A DNA stretch of 64,000 bases from Syntrophus aciditrophicus SB (GCF_000013405.1 NC_007759.1:2295001-2359000); one strand, 5' to 3'. Counted from the first letter of the stretch, positions 9,595-18,730 are shown. The notes: generated by a model from the letters alone, not told the origin. Made by a program: numbers and translations.

Positions 9595-10266
9595 TTATGC
9601 ACAGGTCACTATTTCTCCATCCCGCAAGCCGATGCTTCGCGACATTCTACCGGCTAAAGACTGATTATGGGTCACCACGATCAGGGTAATCCCCTTTTGC
9701 CGGTTAAGTTCCAAAAGAATATCCTCTATTTTCCGACCGGTTTCCGTATCAAGATTTCCCGTGGGCTCATCGGCGAGAAGAATTTCCGGTTCCATGACCA
9801 ACGCCCGGGCTACGGCAACCCGCTGCTGCTCTCCTCCGGAAAGCTCCGAAGGCTTGTGCGTCATCCTATCACCAAGACCCACATCATGCAATAATGTTTC
9901 CGCTCTTTCGAGGGCGTTTCGCCTGGGCATGCCGCTGATCAGGGCCGGCATCATCGTATTTTCAAGGCTGCTGAACTCTGGAAGCAGATTGTGAAACTGA
10001 AACACAAACCCGATGGTCCGATTCCGGAAAGAAGCCAGCTTTTTTTCCGGCCAGTTGAAGACATCCAGACCATTGAAAAGGACTTCTCCTGAAGTCGGAT
10101 GATCCAGCGTTCCCAGGATATGGACGAACGTCGTTTTACCGGCTCCGGAAACCCCGAGAATAGCCAGCGAAGTCCCGTCTTCAATTTTCAGATCCAGCCC
10201 TCGCAGCACTTCGATCCGGTTGCCGTCTTTGATGAACGTCTTCTTGAGATTCCTGACCTGGATCAC
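9595..10266 (-). CDS. lolD: Lipoprotein-releasing system ATPase LolD
   Basis: ATP-binding subunit (223 residues) of the LolCDE transporter that extracts outer-membrane lipoproteins from the inner membrane. Walker A is GVSGAGKTT (about residue 38), the signature is LSGGEQQRVAVARAL and Walker B is ILLADEPTGNLD. The LolD-type segment FVFQFHNLLPEFSSLENTMMPAL is intact (split here: FVFQFHNLLPEF then SSLENTMMPAL). Start is GTG at 10266 behind a GGAGGG ribosome site. It directly follows lolC and its end overlaps the open frame of bamA. Confidence 0.93.
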   Translation of the reverse strand: MIQVRNLKKTFIKDGNRIEVLRGLDLKIEDGTSLAILGVSGAGKTTFVHILGTLDHPTSGEVLFNGLDVFNWPEKKLASFRNRTIGFVFQFHNLLPEFSSLENTMMPALISGMPRRNALERAETLLHDVGLGDRMTHKPSELSGGEQQRVAVARALVMEPEILLADEPTGNLDTETGRKIEDILLELNRQKGITLIVVTHNQSLAGRMSRSIGLRDGEIVTCA

Positions 10267-10290
10267 AAAGCCGCCCTCCGGAATAGAAAC

Positions 10291-11568
10291 TTATTCATTG
10301 CGCAGCGCCTCCGCCGGATCGAGCCGCGCCGCCCTGCGGGACGGATAGAGTGTGGACAGGAATGAAATGAGAATCGATCCAGCTACAATGATCGCCACAT
10401 CCGTATAATCCACACGGGAGGGCAGTTCACTGAGATAATAGACATCCCCCGGCAGGATCTTGAATCCGAAGAGGTTCTCGACAAAAACGGACAGGCCGGA
10501 CAGATTATGCGCCACAGCCAGTCCCGCGATGCACCCCAGGGCCGTTCCGATCGTCCCGATGGTCAATCCCTGGAAAACGAAGATCTTCATGATGCTGCCC
10601 GATGTGGCCCCCATGGATTTCAGGATCGCGATGTCCTTGTTCTTTTCCATGACCACCATGATCAGGGTGCTGATGATGTTGAAGGCGGCAACCAGCACGA
10701 TCAGACTGAGAATAATGAACATGACCCTCTTTTCCAGTTTCAGCGCGGCGAAAAGATTCTTGTTCATCTCCATCCAGTGCCTTGCCCAGTAGGGATAGCC
10801 GAGTTTTTTCTCTATCGTCCGGGCGATGGTATCCGCGCGATAGATATCGTTGACCTTGATCTCCAGCCCGGAAGCCACATCATCCAGATTCAGGAAGGCC
10901 TGGCAATCCCTGAGGGAAAGATAGGCCAGCGTGGAATCATACTCATAAAACCCCGAATCGAAGATGCCGACCACCACGAATTTTTTCATCCGGGGTACGT
11001 ACCCCATCGGGGTGGAGATCCCCATGGGCGTAATGATGTAAACGGAGTCATGAAGGATCAGCCCGAGATTTTTCGCCAGCTCCCTGCCGATGACAATTCC
11101 GGGAAGAACTTCCGGCTCCCCTTCGGTCGCGCCATCCCGGCGCACCGGTTCGGCAAGGGCCTGGACACTGCCGGCATGCATCCGCCCGAGATCGATGACC
11201 CCGAAGGCGTCTTTTAAAGAGAGCCCCCTCAGGACAACGCCGCTCATGCCGTTTTCACTCTTCAGCATGGCCTGACTGTATATGAAGGGAGTGGTGGCCA
11301 CAACCCCCGGCACCTCTTTCACCTCCTGCATGACCTGGACATAGTTTTTCATCATGCCCTGGTATTCCATGAGAACAATGTGCGAATTGATTCCCAGGAT
11401 TTTGTTGCGCAGATCCGTCTCAAAACCGTTCATCACGGCAAGAACGATGATCAGCGCCGCCACTCCCAGGAAGATGCCCGCAATGGAAATGAAGGTGATG
11501 ATGGAAACGAAAACCTGCTTCCGCTTTGCCCGGAGATAACGAAGGTTTATGAAAAATTCATAGGACAT
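10291..11568 (-). CDS. lolC: Lipoprotein-releasing system permease LolC/LolE
   Basis: Membrane subunit (425 residues) of the Lol lipoprotein export complex. One transmembrane helix lies near residues 20-45 (the region with FISIAGIFLGVAALIIVLAV). A large periplasmic domain follows, then three more helices in the last 160 residues, the MacB/FtsX-like layout. Only one permease gene is present next to lolD, so a homodimeric LolC-type complex (sometimes named LolF) is likely rather than the LolC/LolE pair. The last visible codons are LDPAEALRNE, as in the family. Confidence 0.92.
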   Translation of the reverse strand: MSYEFFINLRYLRAKRKQVFVSIITFISIAGIFLGVAALIIVLAVMNGFETDLRNKILGINSHIVLMEYQGMMKNYVQVMQEVKEVPGVVATTPFIYSQAMLKSENGMSGVVLRGLSLKDAFGVIDLGRMHAGSVQALAEPVRRDGATEGEPEVLPGIVIGRELAKNLGLILHDSVYIITPMGISTPMGYVPRMKKFVVVGIFDSGFYEYDSTLAYLSLRDCQAFLNLDDVASGLEIKVNDIYRADTIARTIEKKLGYPYWARHWMEMNKNLFAALKLEKRVMFIILSLIVLVAAFNIISTLIMVVMEKNKDIAILKSMGATSGSIMKIFVFQGLTIGTIGTALGCIAGLAVAHNLSGLSVFVENLFGFKILPGDVYYLSELPSRVDYTDVAIIVAGSILISFLSTLYPSRRAARLDPAEALRNE

Positions 11569-11625
11569 GTTTTATAAACGCGCTGACTTAAATGGATTTT
11601 CGGTCCGGAATCTGCCGTCGGATTC

Positions 11626-13116
11626 TCAGTCCGTTTCCTTATCCCGCTTCCGCATGTGGGGGAACAGGATGACATCCCTGATGGACGGTGAATCCGTGAA
11701 CAGCATGACCAGCCGGTCAATCCCGATCCCCTCGCCGGCCGTCGGCGGCATGGCGTATTCAAGGACGCGGACATAATCCTCATCCATGACGTGCGTTTCC
11801 TCATTCCCCTCTTCCCTTTCCCTGGCCTGCATCAGGAAACGCTCCCGTTGATCCTGAGGATCATTCAACTCGGAAAAGGCATTGGCGATTTCTCTGCCGG
11901 CTATGTAAAGTTCGAAGCGGTCGGTCAGGGAAGGATCTTTCCCGTTGCGCCGGGAAAGCGGAGAAACCTCGACCGGATAAAGAGTAACGAACGTGGGTTG
12001 CACAAGCTCTTTTTCCACGACCTCTTCGAAGATGGCGGTTACGAGTTTTCCCAGCGGTTCCGTCTTTCGAACTTCAAGTCCCAGTTTGCAGGCATAGGCA
12101 TAGGCCTTCTCCTGATCCTCCAGCACGTCGGGATCGATGTCATGATGCCGCAGAATCGACTCCTTGACCGATATACGGGGCCACGGCGGGGTCAGGTCGA
12201 TATCCATTCCCTGATACTGGAATTTCAGGCCGCCGAAAATTTTCATTGCAACAGAAGCAAACAGTTCTTCTGTCATATCCATCAGGTCCTCATAAGTCGC
12301 ATAGGCCTGATAGAATTCCATCATCGTAAATTCGGGATTGTGGAATGTGGATATCCCTTCATTACGGAAGTTCCGGTTTATTTCGTAAACCCGTTCCATC
12401 CCGCCGGTAATGAGACGTTTCAGATACAGTTCGGGGGCGATACGGAGATAAAGATCCATCCCCAGGGCGTTGTGATGCGTCTCGAAAGGGCGCGCCGTGG
12501 CGCCGCCAGCCTTGGGCTGCATCATGGGCGTCTCCACTTCCAGAAAATCCCGCTCATCCATGAACTGACGGATGGCATTGATGATCCTGCTCCGGGTAAT
12601 AAAGACCTCCCGCACCTTCGGATTGACGATGAGATCCACATGACGCTGCCGATACCGGGTTTCGACATCCGTCAGACCGTGCCATTTTTCCGGCAGAGGC
12701 CGGATGGCCTTGGACAGAAGCATGAATTCATCAGCCTCAATGGTCAGTTCCCCGGTTTTGGTCCGGATGGGCCTGCCGCCTATGAAGACGATGTCCCCCA
12801 CGTCCAGGCGCTTGAAAAGCGCGTAACTCGCATCCCCGATGCTGTTCCGGTGAAGATAGGCCTGGATTCGTCCCTTTCTGTCCTGAATATTGATGAAGGC
12901 CGCTTTTCCGAAATTCCGGATGGCCATCATTCTTCCCGCCAGAGTAAACCGTTCGTTGAGCCCCGCCAGAGCCTCATTATCGGCATCCTTGAAGCGTTCC
13001 AGAATCGACTCGGTTGTAACGCCGACACAGACGCCATTGGGATACAGATCAACCCCCTCTGCTTTCAGGGCGCTTATCTTTTCAATCCGTTTCCGTAAAA
13101 GTTCACTTTCTTCCAT
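11626..13116 (-). CDS. lysS: Lysyl-tRNA synthetase (class II)
   Basis: Charges tRNA-Lys with lysine. 496 residues: N-terminal OB-fold anticodon-binding domain (about 55-150, with MAIRNFGKAAFINIQDRKG-type strands) and the class II catalytic core. The core carries FLEVETPMM, the motif 2 region RNFRNEGISTFHNPEFT, and motif 3 PPTAGEGIGIDRLVMLFT near the end. I chose the ATG at 13116 (MEESELLRKRIEKI), which has GGTGG just upstream; the frame is open 46 codons further but with no family similarity. It heads the envelope gene run, 57 bases before lolC. Confidence 0.96.
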   Translation of the reverse strand: MEESELLRKRIEKISALKAEGVDLYPNGVCVGVTTESILERFKDADNEALAGLNERFTLAGRMMAIRNFGKAAFINIQDRKGRIQAYLHRNSIGDASYALFKRLDVGDIVFIGGRPIRTKTGELTIEADEFMLLSKAIRPLPEKWHGLTDVETRYRQRHVDLIVNPKVREVFITRSRIINAIRQFMDERDFLEVETPMMQPKAGGATARPFETHHNALGMDLYLRIAPELYLKRLITGGMERVYEINRNFRNEGISTFHNPEFTMMEFYQAYATYEDLMDMTEELFASVAMKIFGGLKFQYQGMDIDLTPPWPRISVKESILRHHDIDPDVLEDQEKAYAYACKLGLEVRKTEPLGKLVTAIFEEVVEKELVQPTFVTLYPVEVSPLSRRNGKDPSLTDRFELYIAGREIANAFSELNDPQDQRERFLMQAREREEGNEETHVMDEDYVRVLEYAMPPTAGEGIGIDRLVMLFTDSPSIRDVILFPHMRKRDKETD

Positions 13117-13150
13117 AATTTCCACCCTTACGCTTTTTAGAAGGCGAACT

Positions 13151-13179
13151 TCACTATCTTTTTTTTCCCCATTAGTCAA
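13151..13179 (-). promoter_or_regulatory. Candidate sigma-70 promoter for lysS and downstream envelope genes
   Basis: On the minus strand, TTGACT (13179-13174), a 17-base spacer, then TAGTGA (13156-13151), about 35 bases before the chosen lysS ATG. The -35 box is one base from consensus; the -10 box is weak. Spacing and position fit. Confidence 0.5.
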
Positions 13180-13180
13180 G

Positions 13181-13198
13181 AGGGTTTTGGAAAACCCT
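13181..13198. promoter_or_regulatory. 8-bp inverted repeat in the lysS/ssb divergent region (possible operator)
   Basis: AGGGTTTT, two bases, AAAACCCT: a perfect 8-bp dyad. It abuts the -35 box proposed for lysS and lies about 50 bases upstream of the proposed ssb -35. No regulator is known for it; it is a candidate repressor or activator site. Confidence 0.4.
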
Positions 13199-13247
13199 GA
13201 ATGTCCGGTGGCCCCGGTCTTCTTCCAACGAAAATCCCTTTCCGAGA

Positions 13248-13276
13248 TTGCCAATCCGGAATGATTTGTGTATAGG
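13248..13276 (+). promoter_or_regulatory. Candidate sigma-70 promoter for ssb
   Basis: TTGCCA (13248-13253), 17-base spacer, TATAGG (13271-13276), 48 bases before the ssb ATG. Four to five of six bases match consensus in each box, with ideal spacing. Confidence 0.55.
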
Positions 13277-13323
13277 GAAAAGGATCGGCATTAAATTCAA
13301 AAAAGGAGGATAACGAAAATTCC

Positions 13324-13743
13324 ATGATTAATAAAGCGATCCTGATCGGCAGACTGGGAAAAGACCCTGAAGTGCGCTACACGCCTGACGGCGCCATGGT
13401 TACAAGTTTCAGTCTGGCCACGGACAGGCAGTGGAAAGATAAAAACGGGGAGAGAGCACAGGAAACGGAGTGGCACAACATCGTTGTCTTCGGCAAGCTG
13501 GCGGAGATCTGCGGAAATTATCTTGCCAAGGGACTTCTGGTTTATATCGAAGGCCGGATCAGGAGCCGTTCCTGGGAAGGAAAGGACGGCGTTAAGCGCT
13601 ATACGACTGAAATCATCGCTCAGGACATGAAAATGCTCAGCCCGAAAGGGGCTGATCGCGGGGAGGTCCGAACGCAGGCTGAAGGACACTTCTCGCCTTT
13701 CAATGATTTACCGCCGCTTCCTGAAGATGACGTCCCCTTCTGA
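13324..13743 (+). CDS. ssb: Single-stranded DNA-binding protein
   Basis: Coats single-stranded DNA in replication, repair and recombination. 139 residues. The OB fold occupies about 1-105, starting [21 protein letters not shown] short linker leads to the acidic tip EDDVPF, the peptide that recruits partner proteins (canonical DDIPF). It is shorter than E. coli SSB mainly in the linker. A strong AAAGGAGG ribosome site precedes the ATG. It is transcribed divergently from lysS. Confidence 0.96.
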   Translation: MINKAILIGRLGKDPEVRYTPDGAMVTSFSLATDRQWKDKNGERAQETEWHNIVVFGKLAEICGNYLAKGLLVYIEGRIRSRSWEGKDGVKRYTTEIIAQDMKMLSPKGADRGEVRTQAEGHFSPFNDLPPLPEDDVPF

Positions 13744-13884
13744 TGTCAGGCCGCCTTACACAGACTGACAGAGCGCGTCGACTTCTTCCTGCCGTCCCGT
13801 TATCCTCTATATAAAACACAAACGGGTATAAGGCGGAGGGAAGCCATACATTGATTCCGAATGTAAAATGAAATTTCCGGATAT

Positions 13885-13952
13885 CCGGCAGCGGGGCCTT
13901 TACGCCGTTCGCCTCGCTGCCGGAAGGGACAGGGCCCCACGCGGCGAACGGC
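13885..13952. repeat. Overlapping inverted repeats between ssb and tatA
   Basis: CCGGCAGCG (13885-13893) pairs with CGCTGCCGG (13915-13923), and GCCGTTCGCC (13904-13913) pairs with GGCGAACGGC (13943-13952). The left arm of the second stem lies in the loop of the first, so the stems could form a pseudoknot or switch. A third pairing, GGGGCC with GGCCCC (13893-13898 and 13933-13938), is also possible. The region lies between convergent genes and has no U-tract. Confidence 0.6.
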
Positions 13953-13970
13953 ATTCTTCAAAAGGCTCTT

Positions 13971-14156
13971 CTATTTCGGCTCGATCTTCTTGGGACGGGA
14001 GTTTTCGTCGATCTCTTCAGATTCATTTGATGCTTTCTTGAAGTTCTTGATTCCCTTACCGATGGCGCCCCCGATTTCCGGAAGTTTACCGGCGCCGAAG
14101 ATGATCAGAATGATCACCAGGATGATCAGCATTTCAGGCATACCGATTCCAAACAT
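13971..14156 (-). CDS. tatA: Twin-arginine translocase subunit TatA/TatE
   Basis: Pore-forming subunit of the Tat system that exports folded proteins. 61 residues: one N-terminal membrane helix (about 7-20, [18 protein letters not shown]), then the amphipathic helix with [14 protein letters not shown], and a short charged tail. The FG-x-KLPE pattern is diagnostic. No tatB or tatC is adjacent in the window. A good GGAG-type site lies upstream. It is convergent with ssb. Confidence 0.93.
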   Translation of the reverse strand: MFGIGMPEMLIILVIILIIFGAGKLPEIGGAIGKGIKNFKKASNESEEIDENSRPKKIEPK

Positions 14157-14305
14157 AAATCTCTTTCTCCTTTGCGCTTGCGCGATCTTTCATGAAATGA
14201 AGCGAATCTGCACGATTCTTCTCATTTTGTCTGCCACCATAAAATAACATTCTGTTCTTGTCAAACAGATCGTTGAGGCTGCAATCTCCTGCTGCGTCAC
14301 CGATT

Positions 14306-15208
14306 TCAGGGAAGACGGAGGTGGGCCACCTGCCCCCGCTTGCCCAGATTTTCCAACTTTCGCCCCTGAAACGAAACACTGACTCCAGCCGCGTTTCCGA
14401 TATCCAGTATAAAGTGCTCCCGAGCTGTACGGTTTATCCGTTCCCCCGGATTCAATATCACCTGAGACGCCGCTCCGTCATCGGCACGAATCTGCAGCCA
14501 CGTCCTTTCTTTCGCCTCGATAACGAGTTGGTAACGTCCCGAATTTTCTTCAGCTTTTTGTTCAGAATCAGGAATACTAGCAGAAATCCGAGGGTAGACA
14601 TCCTGAACGGTTGATTGCTGCAGATTGACCGGCCGGGCGATCTCGGGCCGCAAAGCATCGGGCAGTGTCCGGGAAGACGCTGCCGGAATAAAAAGACCTT
14701 TGTCGCTGTTAACCGCGCCATCGTCCCGGTTCGGCAACTTAACCTGAGGGATTGGTCCCTCATCATTTTTTTCACCGATGAATGAACTGATTGCGGAATT
14801 GCCGGCGTACCAGCAGGAATTCAAAGACCAGACCAGAACACCGATCAGAATCAGAGCGACGGCACCTATGGCAAAGACCTTCCAATACCGCCTGTGATTG
14901 ACAGCGGAAATGTCCGCATCGTCTTTTTGAAGAACCGGCGGCGCAGTCTGTTCCCTTTCCTTCGTGAAGTGATCCAGGAGCTCCTGACTGTCGACACCGA
15001 GAAAATCGGCATAGGTTCGAATAAAGTTACGGGTATACACCCCCGGCGGCAAAAGATGAAACCTGTCGTTTTCAATCGCATCCAGAATCGAGACGCTGAT
15101 CCGCGTCTTTTCGTTCACATCCTTCAAGGACAATCCTTTGGATTCCCTCGCGGTTTTCAATCCGGAGCCCAGCGTTTTCAGATCTTCGTTATCCTGTTCT
15201 GAACCCAT
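14306..15208 (-). CDS. RodZ-like helix-turn-helix membrane protein
   Basis: 300 residues. The N-terminal HTH domain of the RodZ/YmfM type spans about 12-80 (LGSGLKTARESKGLSLKDV, then TRISVSILDAIE and GVYTRNFIRTYADFLG). One transmembrane helix lies near 112-132 (FAIGAVALILIGVLVWSL), then a linker, then a C-terminal DUF4115-type beta domain (about 225-300). RodZ links MreB to the cell-wall elongation machinery in rods. The architecture is secure; the exact role is by family. It is divergent from the IMPase-family gene. Confidence 0.82.
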   Translation of the reverse strand: MGSEQDNEDLKTLGSGLKTARESKGLSLKDVNEKTRISVSILDAIENDRFHLLPPGVYTRNFIRTYADFLGVDSQELLDHFTKEREQTAPPVLQKDDADISAVNHRRYWKVFAIGAVALILIGVLVWSLNSCWYAGNSAISSFIGEKNDEGPIPQVKLPNRDDGAVNSDKGLFIPAASSRTLPDALRPEIARPVNLQQSTVQDVYPRISASIPDSEQKAEENSGRYQLVIEAKERTWLQIRADDGAASQVILNPGERINRTAREHFILDIGNAAGVSVSFQGRKLENLGKRGQVAHLRLP

Positions 15209-15240
15209 GATCCTCCTTTCTCTCCCCCGGCCTTCTTCCT

Positions 15241-15269
15241 TTCATAAAGGCTTTTCTGATTAACATCAA
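15241..15269 (-). promoter_or_regulatory. Candidate promoter for the RodZ-like gene
   Basis: Minus strand TTGATG (15269-15264), 17-base spacer, TATGAA (15246-15241), about 33 bases upstream of the ATG, followed by an AAAGGAGG ribosome site. Modest matches with good spacing. Confidence 0.4.
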
Positions 15270-15368
15270 TTCGCAGGCTCCGCAACACAAAGTTATTCCA
15301 ATTCCGCATCAGAGATGGTATCAGGACAGCAAGACCTTCAAGAATTTCTGCACAGGAGACTTCACGGA

Positions 15369-16145
15369 ATGAATGCGTTTACCGAATTTGCCGTTTCGAC
15401 AGCGAAGGAAGCAGGACAGCTTCTCAAAAGCCGGCTGAACACCCCCCATACCATCAATTACAAAGGGGTCATCAACCTGGTCACGGAAGCGGACAGGATG
15501 TCTGAAACCCTCATCCTGGAACGTCTTCAGAAGCGGTTCCCCGACCATTCATTCCTGACGGAAGAATCACCAGCCGGCGACAAAGATCCGGAATGCCGCT
15601 GGATCATCGATCCCCTGGACGGAACCACAAACTACGCCCACGGCTATCCCGTCTTCTGTGTTTCCATTGCGCTGGAACGTAGAAAACGCATCGTTACCGG
15701 GGTCGTCTACAATCCCATGATGGATGAACTGTTTTTTGCGGAAGAGGGGCAGGGGGCCTGGCTGAACGGCCAACGGATTTCGGTATCGCACATATCCGAT
15801 CTTTCCCGTAGCCTCCTCGCCACGGGATTTCCCTACGACATCCGGGAAAGTGAATTCAACAACCTGAACTATTTCAATTCCCTGGCCAAACAGGCCCAGG
15901 CTGTTCGGCGCGCCGGTTCCGCCGCCCTGGATATGGCTTATGTCGCTGCAGGCCGGTTTGACGGCTTCTGGGAATTGAAACTGATGCCCTGGGATACCGC
16001 CGCGGCCTCTTTGTTGATCATGGAAGCGGGCGGCATCGTTTCCGATCTCTCCGGCCTGGAGTTTTCCCCCGGCTCCCCTCATGTGCTGGCGTCCAACGGA
16101 AAAATCCATCGGCAACTGATTGACGCCCTTCAAAAAACACCCTGA
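15369..16145 (+). CDS. suhB: Inositol-1-monophosphatase family phosphatase (SuhB-like)
   Basis: 258 residues of the Mg-dependent, Li-sensitive phosphatase family. Metal-binding motifs are visible: the TEES glutamates near residue 67, WIIDPLDGTTNYAHG near 79-93, and WDTAAASLLIMEAGG near 205. Members dephosphorylate myo-inositol phosphate or related sugar phosphates; SuhB also assists rRNA transcription in E. coli. I chose the ATG at 15369 (MNAFTEFAVSTAKEAG), the normal family start; the frame is open 18 codons upstream. It ends just before the convergent kinase gene. Confidence 0.88.
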   Translation: MNAFTEFAVSTAKEAGQLLKSRLNTPHTINYKGVINLVTEADRMSETLILERLQKRFPDHSFLTEESPAGDKDPECRWIIDPLDGTTNYAHGYPVFCVSIALERRKRIVTGVVYNPMMDELFFAEEGQGAWLNGQRISVSHISDLSRSLLATGFPYDIRESEFNNLNYFNSLAKQAQAVRRAGSAALDMAYVAAGRFDGFWELKLMPWDTAAASLLIMEAGGIVSDLSGLEFSPGSPHVLASNGKIHRQLIDALQKTP

Positions 16146-16162
16146 ATCCCTGATTACCCGAT

Positions 16163-17638
16163 TCAAGCGGCACCATAAGGGAGTGAAGCCCGGTCTGTGC
16201 CGCATAAGCCACATTCAAAGACATCCCGTATCACCGCTCTCAGGGTCGTCAGTGTAAACGGTTTGGTGATCGCCCCGCTGAATCCATACTTTCGAAAGGA
16301 TTGCACCACGGGATCATTGGAATAACCGGTCGCGATCAAGGCTTGGACATGGGGATCGATCTCGCGCATTTTCAGGAGTGCCTGTTTCCCGCCCATGCCG
16401 CCCCGAACGGTCAGATCGAGGATGACCAGGTCGAAAGGCCGTCCGGCGTCCAGGGCTTCCCGATGCAAATTGATGGCGGTTTCTCCGTCGGCAGCCGCAG
16501 CGACGTCATAACCCAGATAAGACAGGATCTGTTCCATCACCTGCCGGACCATTTCCTCATCATCCATGACCAGGATTCTTCCCTTGGCTTCTTTCGATGC
16601 CGGATGGATATCTTCACAGGACAGGATTTTCTCCTCGGGAGAGGCGGGGAGATAAACGGTAAACACTGAACCTTTCCCGACTTCGCTCCGGCATGATATC
16701 AGCCCGTCATGTTTTTTGACAATGGAATGGCAGATGGCCAGCCCCAAGCCCATCCCCTTGAGGTTGCCCAGCGGCTTGGTCGTAAAATAGGGATCAAAGA
16801 TCCGGGAGCAATGTTCTTCCGAAATGCCCCATCCCTGATCCTCCACCGACCATTTAACATATGCACCCGCCTTGAGCCCAAGATTTCCCTTTTCCGGAAC
16901 GCGGACATTTTCCGCGCGAACACCTGCTTCTCCTCCATCAGGCATGGCCTCCCGGGCGTTCCGCACCAATTGGAGTATAACCTGCTGGATCTGGTTCTCA
17001 TCAACAAGGACAGGCCACAGGTTTCCCGGCAGGTCAAAGGCACAGCGCACCCTGGAACCGCTCAGTGCGATGCCGACCGATTCCTTCAGCAGGCGATCCA
17101 GTTGATGGATTTTCTTCAGGGGACCACCCCCTTCGGAGAAGGTGATCAGCCGAGAGGTCAGCTCCCTGGCCTGGATACAGGCCGCCTCCGCCCGACTCAG
17201 CTCTTCGAAGATCTGTTCATCCTCTCTGGCAGAAATTTTTGCCAGGGTGATCGTCCCCATGACAATAGCCAGCAGGTTATTGAAATCATGGGCAATACCT
17301 CCGGCAAGAACACCTATGGATTCCAGTTTGCGGGTACGGATGAGTTCCTCTTCCATCAGCTTCTGCTTCCGGATTTCTTCAGACAGAGCCAGGTTGGACT
17401 TTTCCAGTTCGAACGTCCGTTCCCGCACCCTCTGCTCGAGATTTGTTTTCAGCAGTTCCAGTTCAGCATTTTTCCTGCGCAATTCTTCGAGAATTTCCAT
17501 ATAATTCAATATGGCATCCTCATACTCCTCTTTAGCCAGGAAATAATCGTTTTCCAGATGTTTCAACCGGATAGCCATGTCCTCGATCTGACTGTTCAAC
17601 CTTCGGGCTTTGGAATCCTTCAGCAGGTCTTCGTTCAT
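16163..17638 (-). CDS. Hybrid sensor histidine kinase with C-terminal receiver domain
   Basis: 491 residues. Residues about 10-100 form a coiled coil with no recognisable sensor and no membrane segment. The HisKA dimer domain has the phospho-acceptor in GGIAHDFNNLLAI (His near 117). The HATPase domain (about 215-330) has DQGWGISEEH and the G-boxes LKGMGLGLAICHS. The receiver domain (about 360-480) has a phospho-accepting Asp408 in VILDLTV and a conserved Lys in ITKPF. It is probably cytoplasmic and driven by a partner protein. It starts one base after the HDOD gene stop, so the two are likely one signalling unit. Confidence 0.9.
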   Translation of the reverse strand: MNEDLLKDSKARRLNSQIEDMAIRLKHLENDYFLAKEEYEDAILNYMEILEELRRKNAELELLKTNLEQRVRERTFELEKSNLALSEEIRKQKLMEEELIRTRKLESIGVLAGGIAHDFNNLLAIVMGTITLAKISAREDEQIFEELSRAEAACIQARELTSRLITFSEGGGPLKKIHQLDRLLKESVGIALSGSRVRCAFDLPGNLWPVLVDENQIQQVILQLVRNAREAMPDGGEAGVRAENVRVPEKGNLGLKAGAYVKWSVEDQGWGISEEHCSRIFDPYFTTKPLGNLKGMGLGLAICHSIVKKHDGLISCRSEVGKGSVFTVYLPASPEEKILSCEDIHPASKEAKGRILVMDDEEMVRQVMEQILSYLGYDVAAAADGETAINLHREALDAGRPFDLVILDLTVRGGMGGKQALLKMREIDPHVQALIATGYSNDPVVQSFRKYGFSGAITKPFTLTTLRAVIRDVFECGLCGTDRASLPYGAA

Positions 17639-17639
17639 A

Positions 17640-18503
17640 TCAGAACCATCCGTCGTTTTTCATCAGGGCAATCTGGGCGTTTACTTCATCCATAATAAAA
17701 TCCAGTGCCCGCTCTTTGATCCGGAGCCGGTTCAGGCAGTCCTCATAAGCCGGTCGATCCAGCCTGCCGAGCTCCGAAAATCCCACTTTACGCAGTTGAC
17801 AGGCACAATTGGCGACATAAAGCGTATCCGCGAGAAGGAGACGGGGTCCTTCACTCGTCTCCGGACGCTCCGCCTCTCCGAGCACCAGGCATAGTTCCTC
17901 GGGAAAGTTCCAGTCCTCCGCCAGCCTCTTCCCGATATCCTCGTGGCAGTAACCCAGGACATCGGCTTCCGCCGAATGCAGATCCCGTTCGTGCTCTTCC
18001 TTATCGGCCAGGATGGAAAGCAATTCCGCATGCAGAAACTGGTCTTCCACGATAATGCCGATGTCGTGGATCAGACCGGCCGTATACATATCTCCCCCGT
18101 TTTTCCGAAATTCCCGCCGATAGATGAGCTTTCCGCAGAGGGCCACTCCGATGGAATGTTCCCAAAGCACCCTCCGGGAATAGCCGTGGATTTCCACACC
18201 GTTCTTCTGGAAAAGCTCAAAAAATTTCTGGTTGAGCGTCAGCTCTTTAACGGCGTCGAACCCGATAAAGATAATGGCGTCCATAATGCTGTGAATTCCG
18301 CGGCGCATGCCGTAGAAGGCGGAATTGGCCCGGCGGAGCACGTTGGCAGCCAGGGGAGGATCGATTTCGATCAGGTTTTTCAGATCCATGACGCTGGATT
18401 CGGGATTATGGATGACTTCGATGATCTTGCTCAGGGTGGCTTTTATGGAAGCGATTTCCGAATGATTGACAAGCGAAAGCAGCTGATCGAGAGACTTGGA
18501 CAT
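17640..18503 (-). CDS. HDOD domain signalling protein
   Basis: 287 residues. The HDOD domain (a catalytically degenerate HD-type fold) occupies about 15-210. LIEIDPPLAANVLRRANSA and the AGLIHDIGIIV segment retain part of the HD signature. A C-terminal helical region completes it. HDOD proteins act as non-enzymatic adaptors in bacterial signalling, often beside kinases or c-di-GMP enzymes. The start is the ATG at 18503; a TTG six codons upstream is an alternative. It is immediately upstream of the hybrid kinase with a one-base gap. Confidence 0.85.
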   Translation of the reverse strand: MSKSLDQLLSLVNHSEIASIKATLSKIIEVIHNPESSVMDLKNLIEIDPPLAANVLRRANSAFYGMRRGIHSIMDAIIFIGFDAVKELTLNQKFFELFQKNGVEIHGYSRRVLWEHSIGVALCGKLIYRREFRKNGGDMYTAGLIHDIGIIVEDQFLHAELLSILADKEEHERDLHSAEADVLGYCHEDIGKRLAEDWNFPEELCLVLGEAERPETSEGPRLLLADTLYVANCACQLRKVGFSELGRLDRPAYEDCLNRLRIKERALDFIMDEVNAQIALMKNDGWF

Positions 18504-18649
18504 AGAATTCAACAACTCCAACCGGGCTCACATGAGATAATTTTTTACCGACAAAGGAACCTAAACGAAAGCCGTCTTGTTTTCAAGAGAAATTATCCAC
18601 ATTGATCTTTATTATTCATGACTTCATGCTTTTTTTCTCATTATTGATC

Positions 18650-18679
18650 TTGATTGTTTCAACTTATTAACGATATATT
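18650..18679 (+). promoter_or_regulatory. Candidate promoter for the transglutaminase-like gene
   Basis: TTGATT (18650-18655), 18-base spacer, TATATT (18674-18679), about 50 bases before the proposed GTG start, in an AT-rich stretch. Reasonable but unproven. Confidence 0.4.
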
Positions 18680-18730
18680 GCAGCATTTTGATAATTGGCG
18701 ACTTCTTTTCAACAACCCGGGAGGACAAAG

